Below, piece by piece: positions 56,576 to 64,000 of a stretch of DNA of 64,000 nt. Under the pieces are notes generated by a model that saw only the letters and a program-made list of their open reading frames with translations, was not told where the DNA came from and made no database searches. Source of the DNA: Sphingomonas glacialis (lineage in GTDB: Bacteria > Pseudomonadota > Alphaproteobacteria > Sphingomonadales > Sphingomonadaceae); NCBI RefSeq assembly GCF_014653575.1, contig NZ_BNAQ01000001.1:186001-250000 (forward strand), read 5' to 3'. The stretch's first letter is position 1. Each line of letters starts with the position of its first letter. Position numbers and translations under genes: made by a program.

Positions 56576-56683
56576 CGTCAAACCTCCGGAACCGCGCCGC
56601 ACACAAAGTGTGTACGAAGTGTTAACCCGTCAGCTACCATTTCGCTCATCGCGATTCTAGATTAACGGCTGTCCCGTTTCGGA

Positions 56684-57169
56684 TCAGCTGGCAATGCGCG
56701 GCGCGAGCAGCGCCATCAGCGCTTCGCAGCCCGCGGCATCGGCCGCATCGAAGCGCGCCGCGCTCGGGCTGTCGAGATCGAGCACGCCGATCAGCCGCCC
56801 GTCATGGACGATCGGCACGACCAGCTCGGAGCGACTCGCCGCATCGCAAGCGATATGGCCGGGAAAGGCGTGGACGTCCTCGACCAACTGCGTCGTACGC
56901 GTCTGTGCGGCGGCGCCACACACACCGTCGCCGATCGCGATGCGGATGCAAGCCGGCTTGCCGAGGAACGGGCCGACGACCAGCGTGTCATCAAGCAGCC
57001 GGTAGAATCCCGCCCAGTTGAGATCGGGCAGATACTGCCAGATCAACGCGGCGGCATTCGCCATATTGGCGACGGCGTCGGATTCGCCATCGGTCAGCGC
57101 ATCGAGCGCCGAATGGAGGTCGCGGTACAGCTCGGTCTTCGAGCTTTGGTCGATCGTGAAGTCGTACAT
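56684..57169 (-). CDS. msrC: Free methionine-(R)-sulfoxide reductase (GAF domain)
   Basis: The 161-residue protein has the fRMsr pattern with the three conserved cysteines Cys74 (GKPACIRI), Cys84 (GVCGAAA) and Cys108 (HIACDA), in the motif NWAGFYRLLDDTLVVGPF...FPGHIACDAASRSE. It reduces free methionine-R-sulfoxide. Confidence 0.95.
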   Translation of the reverse strand: MYDFTIDQSSKTELYRDLHSALDALTDGESDAVANMANAAALIWQYLPDLNWAGFYRLLDDTLVVGPFLGKPACIRIAIGDGVCGAAAQTRTTQLVEDVHAFPGHIACDAASRSELVVPIVHDGRLIGVLDLDSPSAARFDAADAAGCEALMALLAPRIAS

Positions 57170-57253
57170 GCCCTGCCCCTACCGCGTTCGCACCGCATGT
57201 GAAAGCGCGCCTGCATGATCGACCGCGCCACGCTTATCTTTTAGGGGTGCGCG

Positions 57254-57676
57254 ATGGCCGCCATCCCGATCACCCGCTCGATCAGCATCGACAGCGACGA
57301 ACTCCAGGAATCGTTCACCCGCGCCGGTGGACCAGGGGGCCAGCACGTCAACACCACCGACAGCGCGGTGCTGCTGCGCTTCGACGTCGGCGCCTCGCCG
57401 TCTCTGCCCGATGCGGTCAAGAACCGGCTCGCTGTGCTGGCGGGATCGCGGCTGACGCGCGACGGCGTGCTGGTGTTGCGCAGCGAAGGCGCGCGCTCGC
57501 AACTCCTCAACCGCCAGGAAGTCCGCGAACGCCTCGTCGCGATGATCCGCGAGGCGACGATCGTCCCCAAGCGCCGCCGCCCGACCAAGCCGTCTAAGGC
57601 CGCAAAAGCGAAGCGGCTCGACGGCAAGACCAAGCGGTCGAGCGTCAAGTCGCTCCGCGGCAAGGTGACCGACTAG
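57254..57676 (+). CDS. arfB: Alternative ribosome-rescue factor ArfB (YaeJ)
   Basis: The 140-residue protein has the GGQ hydrolase motif at AGGPGGQHVN (residues 24-33) and a basic C-terminal tail (KRRRPTKPSKAAKAKRLDG) that enters the empty mRNA channel. It frees stalled ribosomes by cleaving peptidyl-tRNA. The stop overlaps the convergent ABC permease gene by four bases. Confidence 0.94.
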   Translation: MAAIPITRSISIDSDELQESFTRAGGPGGQHVNTTDSAVLLRFDVGASPSLPDAVKNRLAVLAGSRLTRDGVLVLRSEGARSQLLNRQEVRERLVAMIREATIVPKRRRPTKPSKAAKAKRLDGKTKRSSVKSLRGKVTD

Positions 57677-60162
57677 AGATCGCGCAAAGCGCTCGCAGGC
57701 CGCGCGCGCAGCGCCGGGAGGCTCCCCGCCAGCCCGGTCCCGAGCGTCAGCGCGACGGCGGCGCCGAGCGTCATCGCGATCACATCCCAGCGCGGCGCCC
57801 AGCCGATCTTGAACACTTGCGTGACGACATACCAGCCCGCTGCCGATCCCATCGCCAGCGCCACGACGACGAGGACGAGCGACAGGATCGCATATTCGAG
57901 CGCTTGCGCGCCGAGCACCTGGCGACGACTGCCGCCGAGCAGCTTGAGGATCACCGCATCGTAGCGCCGCGTCGCGCCCGATGCCGCAACCGCGCCGATC
58001 AGCACCGCGATGCCAGCCGCAACCGTCACCGCCGCCGCCGCGCGGATCGCGAGCGCGATCTGGCCGAGGATCGCACTGACCTGTCCGATCACGTCGCCGA
58101 CGCGGATCAGCGTGACCGAGGGCAAGGCCGTCGCGACCTGGCGGGCGATCGCGCCGTCGCTTGCCGGGGCGGCATAGACGCTCGCGAGCAGGCCGTGCGG
58201 CGCTTCCTCGATATAACCGGGCGAGAAGACGATCGCGAAATTGAGGCCGAGCCCGCCCCAGTCGATCTTGCGCAGCGCCGCGATCTTCGCGGGCACATCG
58301 ACCCCGAGCACCGAAACGGTGATCGTGTCGCCGATCTTCAGCCCGAGCGCAGCGGCGGCCTTGTCCTCGAGCGACACCAGCGGCGGCCCGCGATAGTCGG
58401 TGGGCCACCACCGCCCGGCGACGACCGCATTGCGCGGCGGCAGCCGAGCCGCCCAGGTGATCGTCCGGTCGCCGCGCAGCACCCACGCATCGGCCGGGAG
58501 CGTCTTGATCGCGCTCACCGGCACCCCGCGCAGCGCAACGATTGATCCGCGGAGCGACGGCAGCGCCTCGATCGTCGCACTCGGTGCCGCGCTGCGCACG
58601 GCGCGCGTGAACGTCGCGGCATCGTCGGGCTGCAAGTCGATCGCGAAGAAACGCGGCGCCTTGGCGGGCGCAGCGTTGCGCAGCTCGGCGCCAAGGCTCG
58701 AATCGATCACAGCAAGCGCGACGAACAGCGAGAAGCCGAGCCCGAGCGCAACGACGAGCCGGTCGGTCTGGGCGCCGGGGCGGTGCAAATTGGCGATCGC
58801 CAGCCGCAGCAGCGGACGGCGCGCACGCGGCAGCCGCGCCGCGATCGCGCGGATCGCGATACCGCAGCCCCACAATAGCGCGATCAACGCGAGGATCGCG
58901 CCGACGAAGCCGAGGGCAAGCAATCGATCCGACGCCGTCGCAACCGCGAGCGCGATCAGCGCCACGATCAGCACGACCATCCCGCCAAACACGCCGAGGC
59001 TCGGCCAGCGCCGCGCCGACAGCGTATCGCGCAGCAGCGTCGCCGCCGGGACCGAGCGCGCGCGTGCCAGCGCGGGAAGCGCGAAGAGCAGCGCGACCAA
59101 CACCGACAGGCTCGCCGCGGTGAGCAAGGGCACCGGATACACGCCGAGCCGCGGCGGCACCGGCAACGCCGAACCGGCAAAGGCCGTGACGATCCACGGC
59201 AGCGCCGCCCCCACGATGAGCCCCGCCCCGATGCCGACCGCCGCGACGACGCCGAGCTGCGCCAGGAAGATCGCCGCAATCGTCCGCGACCGCGCGCCAA
59301 GCACCTTCAGCGTCGCGATGATCTTCGCCTTGCCGGCAAGGTAGGCGGCCACGCCGCTGCCGACGCCCACCCCGGCAATCGCCAGCGCGGCAAGCCCGAC
59401 GAGCAGCAGGAATTGCCCGAGCTGCGCGATCCCGCGCCGGAAACCGCCCGCCGCCTGGTCGCTCAGCTTCGCCGACCAGCCGGCGCCTCGAAACTGGCGG
59501 AGCACGGCATCGCGAGCAGCCGGCGCCCGTCCGGGCTGCGCGAGCACGATACGGTAATGGCTTTCGTACAAGCTGCCGGGCTGAAGCAGCGCCGTCGCGT
59601 CGAGCCCGGCGAAATCGACCAGCACCGGCGGCCCCAGCGCGAAGCCGGCCCCGAGCCGGTCGGGTTCGTTGGCGATCAGGCCAATGACGCGGAGCCGCGC
59701 CCGACCGAGCGAGAGTGTATCGCCAGGCTTCACGCCAAGCCGATCCGCCAGCGCCGACGCAATCGCGATCTCGCGGCCATGCGGCCGCTCTGCCAGCGCC
59801 CCCGGCGCAAGGCGGAAGCGCCCGAGCAACGGCCAGGCGGCATCGGTCGCGCGGAGATCGACCAGCACCGGCGCTCCGCCCGCACTCGCCATCCCGCGCA
59901 GCGAGAGCGTCTCCGAGACGCGCCCGATCCGCCCGAACGCGGCGAGCTCGTCGACGCTCGCGCGGCGCTGCGAGACGTTGAACTCGACGTCACCGCCAAG
60001 GATCTGGCGCGCATCGACATCGAGGGCGGCGATCATGCTCGCGGCAAGGCTGCCGATCCCGGCGAGCCCCGCGGTCCCGAGGAACAGGCAGATCGCGAGC
60101 AACAGCAACCCGCGCCCGCCGCGCCGCAAATCGCGCAGCGCCAGCCGCCAGACGAGCGTCAC
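57673..60162 (-). CDS. ybbP: ABC transporter permease, FtsX/YbbP type
   Basis: The 829-residue protein has an N-terminal helix and periplasmic domain, repeated MacB-FtsX permease domains (for example FVGLAALAIAGVGVGSGVAAYLAGKAKIIATLKVLGA, and later IAVLIGAVAASGATRRYDAVILKLLGGSRR) and ten or so helices. It pairs with the ATPase whose stop overlaps its start by four bases. With TesA across the divergent promoter this is the YbbAP-TesA locus, thought to extract lipids or hydrophobic compounds from the membrane. Confidence 0.92.
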   Translation of the reverse strand: MTLVWRLALRDLRRGGRGLLLLAICLFLGTAGLAGIGSLAASMIAALDVDARQILGGDVEFNVSQRRASVDELAAFGRIGRVSETLSLRGMASAGGAPVLVDLRATDAAWPLLGRFRLAPGALAERPHGREIAIASALADRLGVKPGDTLSLGRARLRVIGLIANEPDRLGAGFALGPPVLVDFAGLDATALLQPGSLYESHYRIVLAQPGRAPAARDAVLRQFRGAGWSAKLSDQAAGGFRRGIAQLGQFLLLVGLAALAIAGVGVGSGVAAYLAGKAKIIATLKVLGARSRTIAAIFLAQLGVVAAVGIGAGLIVGAALPWIVTAFAGSALPVPPRLGVYPVPLLTAASLSVLVALLFALPALARARSVPAATLLRDTLSARRWPSLGVFGGMVVLIVALIALAVATASDRLLALGFVGAILALIALLWGCGIAIRAIAARLPRARRPLLRLAIANLHRPGAQTDRLVVALGLGFSLFVALAVIDSSLGAELRNAAPAKAPRFFAIDLQPDDAATFTRAVRSAAPSATIEALPSLRGSIVALRGVPVSAIKTLPADAWVLRGDRTITWAARLPPRNAVVAGRWWPTDYRGPPLVSLEDKAAAALGLKIGDTITVSVLGVDVPAKIAALRKIDWGGLGLNFAIVFSPGYIEEAPHGLLASVYAAPASDGAIARQVATALPSVTLIRVGDVIGQVSAILGQIALAIRAAAAVTVAAGIAVLIGAVAASGATRRYDAVILKLLGGSRRQVLGAQALEYAILSLVLVVVALAMGSAAGWYVVTQVFKIGWAPRWDVIAMTLGAAVALTLGTGLAGSLPALRARPASALRDL

Positions 60163-60860
60163 GCGCTACGCCGATCGCCGACGATCCGCCCGTCGCCAAG
60201 CTCGATCACGCGGGCGCAGCGCGCCGCCAGCCCCGGATCATGGGTGATGATGAACAACGTCGTCCCGCTCGCCGCATGCCGCGCGAAGAGCAGGTCCATG
60301 ATCGACGCGCCCGTCGTCGTGTCGAGATTGCCGGTCGGCTCGTCGGCGAAGATCAGCGCCGGGCGCCCGACCAGCGCGCGCGCGATCGCGACGCGTTGCT
60401 GCTCGCCGCCCGACAGTTGCGCCGGGTAATGGCCGATCCGGTGGCCGAGCCCGACCGCCTCGAGTTCGGCCGCGGCACGCGCGAAGGCGTCCCCCTCCCC
60501 GGCCAGTTCGAGCGGCACCGCGACATTTTCGAGCGCGGTCATCGTCGGAAGCAAGTGGAAGGCCTGCAGCACGATCCCGATCCGTCCGCGCCGCGCGACC
60601 GCGAGCGCATCCTCGTCGAGCGTGGTGAAATCGAGCCCGGCGACCGACACGGTCCCGCCGGTCGGGCGCTCGAGCCCGGCCAGGACTGCCATCAGCGACG
60701 ATTTTCCCGATCCCGACGGCCCGAGCAAGGCGACGCTGTCGCCCGCAGCGACATCGAGATCGACCCCGCGCAGGATCTCGACGCTGGCGGGCGGACGCCC
60801 GAGGACAAGCGAAACGTTGCGCGCGGCGATCAACGCGCTATCGACGGTGGATGGCATCAT
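60159..60860 (-). CDS. ybbA: ABC transporter ATP-binding protein, YbbA type
   Basis: The 233-residue ATPase has Walker A (GPSGSGKSS), signature LSGGEQQRVAIARAL, Walker B (LIFADEPTGNLD), and the switch histidine (FIITHDPGLA). ATG 60860 has AAGGA upstream; it starts two codons before a second ATG. It overlaps the divergent tesA start by ten bases. Confidence 0.95.
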   Translation of the reverse strand: MMPSTVDSALIAARNVSLVLGRPPASVEILRGVDLDVAAGDSVALLGPSGSGKSSLMAVLAGLERPTGGTVSVAGLDFTTLDEDALAVARRGRIGIVLQAFHLLPTMTALENVAVPLELAGEGDAFARAAAELEAVGLGHRIGHYPAQLSGGEQQRVAIARALVGRPALIFADEPTGNLDTTTGASIMDLLFARHAASGTTLFIITHDPGLAARCARVIELGDGRIVGDRRSA

Positions 60861-61531
60861 CGGTCTTCCTTGGGCGATATCGCTGGCAACGGCAAATCGT
60901 CGCCAGCGGTCTCGCGTTGCTTTCGGTCGTCGTTCCGTTCGGGGCGACCGCCTCGCCCAAGGCGCCGCTGATCTGGGCGTTCGGCGACAGCCTCACCGCG
61001 GGCTATGGCCTGCCCCCCGAAGCGGGCTTCACCACCAAGCTGCAGGCCGCGCTGCGACGCGCCGGGATTGCGGCGACGGTCCGCAACGGCGGGGTCGCCG
61101 GCGATACCGCAGCGCAGGCGCGCGCGCGGCTGCGTTGGGGGCTGCGCGGGCTCGGTGCGACGCCCGATCTGGTGATCGTCGAGCTCGGCGCGAACGACAT
61201 GCTGCGCGGGCTTCCCGTCGCGCAGGCCAAGGCAAACCTCGACGCGATCCTCACCGAGCTGCAGGCGCGGCACATTCCCGTGCTGCTCGCCGGCATGCGC
61301 GCGGCGCCGAACCTCGGGCCCGACTATGTCAGCGCATTCGACGGCGTGTATCCAGCCCTTGCCAAGGCCCATGCGATTCCGCGCTACCCCTTCTTCCTCG
61401 ACGGCGTCGCCGGGAACCCCCGGCTGATCCAGGCCGATGGCCTTCACCCCAACGCCCGCGGCGTCGACATCATCGTCGGCCGCTTGCTGCCGAGCGTGCG
61501 CAGCGCGCTTGCGCAGGGTGCCCGGCAATGA
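60851..61531 (+). CDS. tesA: Arylesterase/lysophospholipase, TesA-like (SGNH hydrolase)
   Basis: The 226-residue periplasmic enzyme has a signal peptide and the SGNH motifs: block I WAFGDSLTAGYGLP, block II (NGGVAGDTA), block III (LGANDMLRGL) and block V (DGLHPNARG). The ATG overlaps the YbbA start by ten bases on the opposite strand. The stop overlaps the next small gene (ATGA). Confidence 0.92.
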   Translation: MASSVFLGRYRWQRQIVASGLALLSVVVPFGATASPKAPLIWAFGDSLTAGYGLPPEAGFTTKLQAALRRAGIAATVRNGGVAGDTAAQARARLRWGLRGLGATPDLVIVELGANDMLRGLPVAQAKANLDAILTELQARHIPVLLAGMRAAPNLGPDYVSAFDGVYPALAKAHAIPRYPFFLDGVAGNPRLIQADGLHPNARGVDIIVGRLLPSVRSALAQGARQ

Positions 61532-61785
61532 ACCTCGACGACCAGTTCCTGCGCTATTTCGGGAGCAGTGACCTCGCCGCCGTCACGCCCGCCGCCTTGC
61601 AGGCCGGGATCGAACATATGCGCGTCGATTTCGGGCTCGAGCAGGACCGCGATCGGCGTTTCGGCCTGTGGACGCTGCTCCACATGCTCGGCGCGGCACC
61701 CGAACTCGACGTCGCGTTCACATCGAGCGCGGACCAGGCGGCGGCGCGACGCTTCATCGAGCTGACCGAACAGCACGAAGATTGA
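61528..61785 (+). CDS. Small conserved-type protein downstream of tesA
   Basis: The 85-residue acidic protein starts MNLDDQFLRYFGSSDLAAVTP and has no signal peptide or helix of membrane type. Its ATG overlaps the tesA stop (ATGA), so it is coupled. I do not recognise it. Confidence 0.65.
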   Translation: MNLDDQFLRYFGSSDLAAVTPAALQAGIEHMRVDFGLEQDRDRRFGLWTLLHMLGAAPELDVAFTSSADQAAARRFIELTEQHED

Positions 61786-61810
61786 GCGCACGCCGCCGCC
61801 GGACGCGGTG

Positions 61811-62110
61811 TCAGTCGGCGACGTCGATCGCATGCGTCACGATGATCTCGGGCCGCGCCGTCGCGATATCGCGCGCGGCAAGACCGAGTGCCTTGAAATG
61901 GTCCGATGCCATATGCTGCTGCACGGCGGCGTCGTCGACGTAGAGCTCGTTGAACACGAAGCGCTGCGCGCCCTCGGTCTCGCGCCACAATTCGTAGTGC
62001 AGCACACCGGGCTCGGCACGCGATGCGGCGACGCAGGTGCGTGCGGCGGCGATGAAATCCTCTTCCGAACCAGGTTTGACGGTGATGAAGGCGACGATCT
62101 TGACGGCCAT
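61811..62110 (-). CDS. Antibiotic-biosynthesis-monooxygenase (ABM) fold protein
   Basis: The 99-residue protein is of the ABM/YgiN dimeric alpha-beta barrel type: KIVAFITVKPGSEEDFIAAA, EPGVLHYELWRETE and FVFNELYVDDAAVQQHMAS. It may be a quinol monooxygenase or a stress protein. ATG 62110 follows AGGAG by eight bases; an upstream extension is not needed. Confidence 0.85.
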   Translation of the reverse strand: MAVKIVAFITVKPGSEEDFIAAARTCVAASRAEPGVLHYELWRETEGAQRFVFNELYVDDAAVQQHMASDHFKALGLAARDIATARPEIIVTHAIDVAD

Positions 62111-62262
62111 GAAATTCACTCCTGTTTCGTGAGCCCAGACCTGGGGTCTCGCGCGCGGCAAAGCAAGCGATGCGCAGGGTGAGGCCGGGAAACAATGGAA
62201 CCCGCGCCATCTCGGGTCATTGGACGGTCGTGCCCCGCTGCCCGGAGGTTAGGAATCCCGTC

Positions 62263-63288
62263 ATGCGCCGTCTTCTCCCGCTCCTCCTGGTCGCGACCGC
62301 CTCATCGGCGATGGCGCAAGAGGCGGCACCGTCCCAGCCCGCGCCAGTGACGATCCCGCTCGGCGCTAATCTCGAAAATTTCGCCTATCCCTTCCCGGTC
62401 CGCTGGTACGAGACACAGTCGCAAGGCGCGCCGGTGCGGATGGCGTATCTCGATGTCGCGCCGACCACGGCGGCGAACGGCAAGACGGTCGTGCTGCTTC
62501 ACGGCAAGAACTTCTGCTCGGCGACATGGCAGGATACGATCGTCGACTTGGCGGCGCACGGCTACCGCGTCCTCGCGCCAGACCAGATCGGCTTCTGCAA
62601 ATCGTCGAAGCCGACCGGCTATCAGTACAGTTTCGACGCGCTCGCGACGCTGACGCAAGCGCTGCTCGACCAGGCCGGCGCGGGCAAGGTTCTGCTCGTC
62701 GGGCATTCGACCGGGGGCGTGCTCGCGGTGCGCTTCGCCTTGCTCTATCCCCAGCGAGTCGAGCGGCTCGTGCTGGTCAATCCGCTCGGCCTCAACGACA
62801 CGCTGGCGCAAGGCGTGCCCTATACCGAGCTTGGCGCGCTGCGGCAGGAAGAGGCGAAGACGAACGCCGCGTCGATCAAGGCGTATCAACTGCGCACCTA
62901 TTATCATGGCGAATGGCGCCCGGCGTATGACCGTTGGGTGGCGATGCTCGCTGGGCAATATGCCGGGCCCGATGGCGAGCGCGTGCGCGACGCGCAGGCG
63001 CGGCTGTCGGATATGCTCGAAACGCAGCCCGTCGCGGCCGAACTCGACCGCGTCGCCGCGCCGGTGTCGCTCATCATCGGCCAGCGCGACGTGACCGCGT
63101 TTCGCGCCAATACCGCGCCTGCGGACGTCCGCGAGCAGGTCCAGACGGTGCCGCAAGCCGCCGAAGTCGCGGTCCGTCGCTTCCGCGATGCCCGGATCGT
63201 ACGCATTGCGGGCGCCGGCCATGCGCCGCACGTCGAGGATCCAGCCGGCTTCGCGCCGCTGTTACGCGCCGAACTTGCGCGCCCGTGA
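62263..63288 (+). CDS. Secreted alpha/beta hydrolase
   Basis: The 341-residue protein has a signal peptide (cleavage after AMA-Q), the oxyanion motif LLHGKNFCSATWQ, the nucleophile elbow GHSTGGVLAVRF, and the late Asp (IIGQRDVTA) and His (GAGHAPHVE). It is an esterase or C-C hydrolase of unknown substrate. GGAGGTTAGGAA precedes ATG 62263. Confidence 0.88.
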   Translation: MRRLLPLLLVATASSAMAQEAAPSQPAPVTIPLGANLENFAYPFPVRWYETQSQGAPVRMAYLDVAPTTAANGKTVVLLHGKNFCSATWQDTIVDLAAHGYRVLAPDQIGFCKSSKPTGYQYSFDALATLTQALLDQAGAGKVLLVGHSTGGVLAVRFALLYPQRVERLVLVNPLGLNDTLAQGVPYTELGALRQEEAKTNAASIKAYQLRTYYHGEWRPAYDRWVAMLAGQYAGPDGERVRDAQARLSDMLETQPVAAELDRVAAPVSLIIGQRDVTAFRANTAPADVREQVQTVPQAAEVAVRRFRDARIVRIAGAGHAPHVEDPAGFAPLLRAELARP

Positions 63289-63387
63289 CTCCTGAAACGG
63301 CCGAAACGTGAAGATAATTTCACGCGACAGCGTGCAACCAGAACGGCAAGGCCCGTGTTTTCAGATCCTCTGCAAAGGACATTGTGT

Positions 63388-63609
63388 ATGCGTATCGTTT
63401 CGCTCATTGCCGTTTCCGCCGCCCTCGCCTCGGCCTCGCCGGTGCTTGCCAAGGGCTGCATCCGCGGTGCTGCCGCCGGCGGTGTTGCGGGCCATTTCGT
63501 CGGCAAGGGCCACGCCGTGATGGGCGCCGTCGCAGGCTGCGCGATCGCACACCACCACTACGCCAAGCAGGCACGCGCGCAAAAGGCTGCCGCGCGCGCA
63601 CAGCACTGA
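63388..63609 (+). CDS. Small secreted glycine-zipper protein
   Basis: The 73-residue product has a signal peptide (cleavage near LAKG) and a glycine-zipper (AAAGGVAGHFVGKGHAVMGAVAG), typical of small envelope proteins, with a histidine-rich tail. AAGGA precedes ATG 63388. Its TGA overlaps a CTG that opens the next frame. Confidence 0.75.
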   Translation: MRIVSLIAVSAALASASPVLAKGCIRGAAAGGVAGHFVGKGHAVMGAVAGCAIAHHHYAKQARAQKAAARAQH

Positions 63610-63923
63610 GCGACTATCCCACCACGCCCGACGGGCGCTATTTCGTCGTGCGCGGGCGGCTCTGGCGCAAGAGCAATCCCGCGCTCGACGCAGCGACCCG
63701 CACGGCGCTGGTCGGGGACTTGATGGATGCACGCCGCGCGGTCGGCGCGGCGCTGCGGGCCAAGGACAAGACCGCGGAACAGACCGCACGCGCCGCGGTC
63801 GATACCGCCAAACACGCGCTCGGCGAACGCGGGCCGGTCTGGTGGGACGATGCCGCGCCTGATTACACGCGCCACATGGCGCGCAATACGCCCTACGCCG
63901 ATTGGTTCGCGGGGCTCAGCTAG
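63606..63923 (+). CDS. Small protein, start uncertain (CTG or GTG)
   Basis: The frame encodes DYPTTPDGRYFVVRGRLWRK and then an Ala/Arg-rich stretch ending HMARNTPYADWFAGLS, a pattern I associate with a short conserved protein of sphingomonads. No ATG is in frame between 63384 and 63648. A CTG at 63606 overlaps the preceding TGA and would give 105 residues; GTG 63648 would give 91. The stop overlaps the exonuclease III gene by eight bases. Confidence 0.65.
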   Translation: MSDYPTTPDGRYFVVRGRLWRKSNPALDAATRTALVGDLMDARRAVGAALRAKDKTAEQTARAAVDTAKHALGERGPVWWDDAAPDYTRHMARNTPYADWFAGLS

Positions 63924-64000
63924 CCCGGCGTTTGCGCATGGGCGCGTCGGCAAGTTCGATCCAGACGGGGGCGTGATCGCTCGTCTTGTCCCACCCGCGC
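63916..64000 (-). CDS. xth: Exodeoxyribonuclease III, 3' end (gene continues beyond the window)
   Basis: The last 28 codons on the minus strand read RGWDKTSDHAPVWIEL and end PMRKRRAS. SDHAPVW is the C-terminal active-site motif of ExoIII-type AP endonucleases. Only the C terminus is inside the window. The stop lies inside the end of the convergent small gene. Confidence 0.88.
   Translation of the reverse strand, partial: RGWDKTSDHAPVWIELADAPMRKRRAS

Noticed and set aside
63384..63605. Upstream part of the last plus-strand frame as coding
   Set aside because: It overlaps the glycine-zipper gene in another frame and is Arg-rich, so I count coding only from the CTG/GTG region.

Overview
The window is high-GC, densely coded chromosomal DNA, and its gene content and protein sequences look like an alphaproteobacterium of the Sphingomonas group. 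Supporting points are Caulobacter-type Weimberg xylose genes, a glycine-rich TonB-dependent receptor, a bactofilin, a phasin, a split pyruvate dehydrogenase operon (E2 and E3 without E1) and small palindromic repeats common in this group. I see no rRNA, tRNA, CRISPR array, transposase, integrase or plasmid origin.

Region 1 (1-16.9 kb) is a pentose catabolic cluster. A secreted GH43 enzyme is followed by xylulokinase and xylose isomerase. Next come alpha-ketoglutaric semialdehyde dehydrogenase and an operon of 2-keto-3-deoxyxylonate dehydratase, D-xylose dehydrogenase, xylonolactonase and a sugar-porter permease. After a small atypical insert (10-11.5 kb) come a FucP-like sugar permease, a divergent XylD-type sugar-acid dehydratase, and an L-arabinose 1-dehydrogenase / AraD1 pair. 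The cell therefore appears able to take D-xylose both by isomerisation (to xylulose 5-phosphate) and by oxidation (to 2-oxoglutarate), and to oxidise L-arabinose to the same end product. I read a shared 11-bp operator-like motif (TNGTCNGACNA) in three promoter regions of this cluster, and a LacI/XylR-like palindrome before the xylX operon. No regulator gene lies in the window.

Region 2 (17-30.3 kb) holds a succinyl-CoA:acetate CoA-transferase, a GNAT acetyltransferase, an alcohol dehydrogenase with a Tat-type nitroreductase-like protein, an M20 peptidase, a Rieske oxygenase paired with a phytoene-desaturase-like flavoprotein, an APC permease that seems to start with ATC, and a secreted propeller-phosphoesterase fusion.

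Region 3 (30.4-40.1 kb) has cytochrome bd oxidase cydABX, a membrane diguanylate cyclase, glutathione-dependent formaldehyde dehydrogenase, an LplT-like MFS protein, a TonB-dependent receptor with a collagen-like GGP loop, and a 60-residue basic protein.

Region 4 (40.2-46.2 kb) is a complete tripartite RND efflux operon (adaptor, pump, outer-membrane factor). Region 5 (46.3-64 kb) is mostly housekeeping: GNAT, phasin, bactofilin, two membrane proteins, the pyruvate dehydrogenase E2-small membrane protein-thioesterase-E3 operon, a universal stress protein, M28 peptidase, RcnB-like protein, free methionine-R-sulfoxide reductase, ArfB, the YbbAP-TesA export/esterase locus, an ABM monooxygenase, an alpha/beta hydrolase and two small proteins. 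It ends with the 3' end of exodeoxyribonuclease III on the minus strand.
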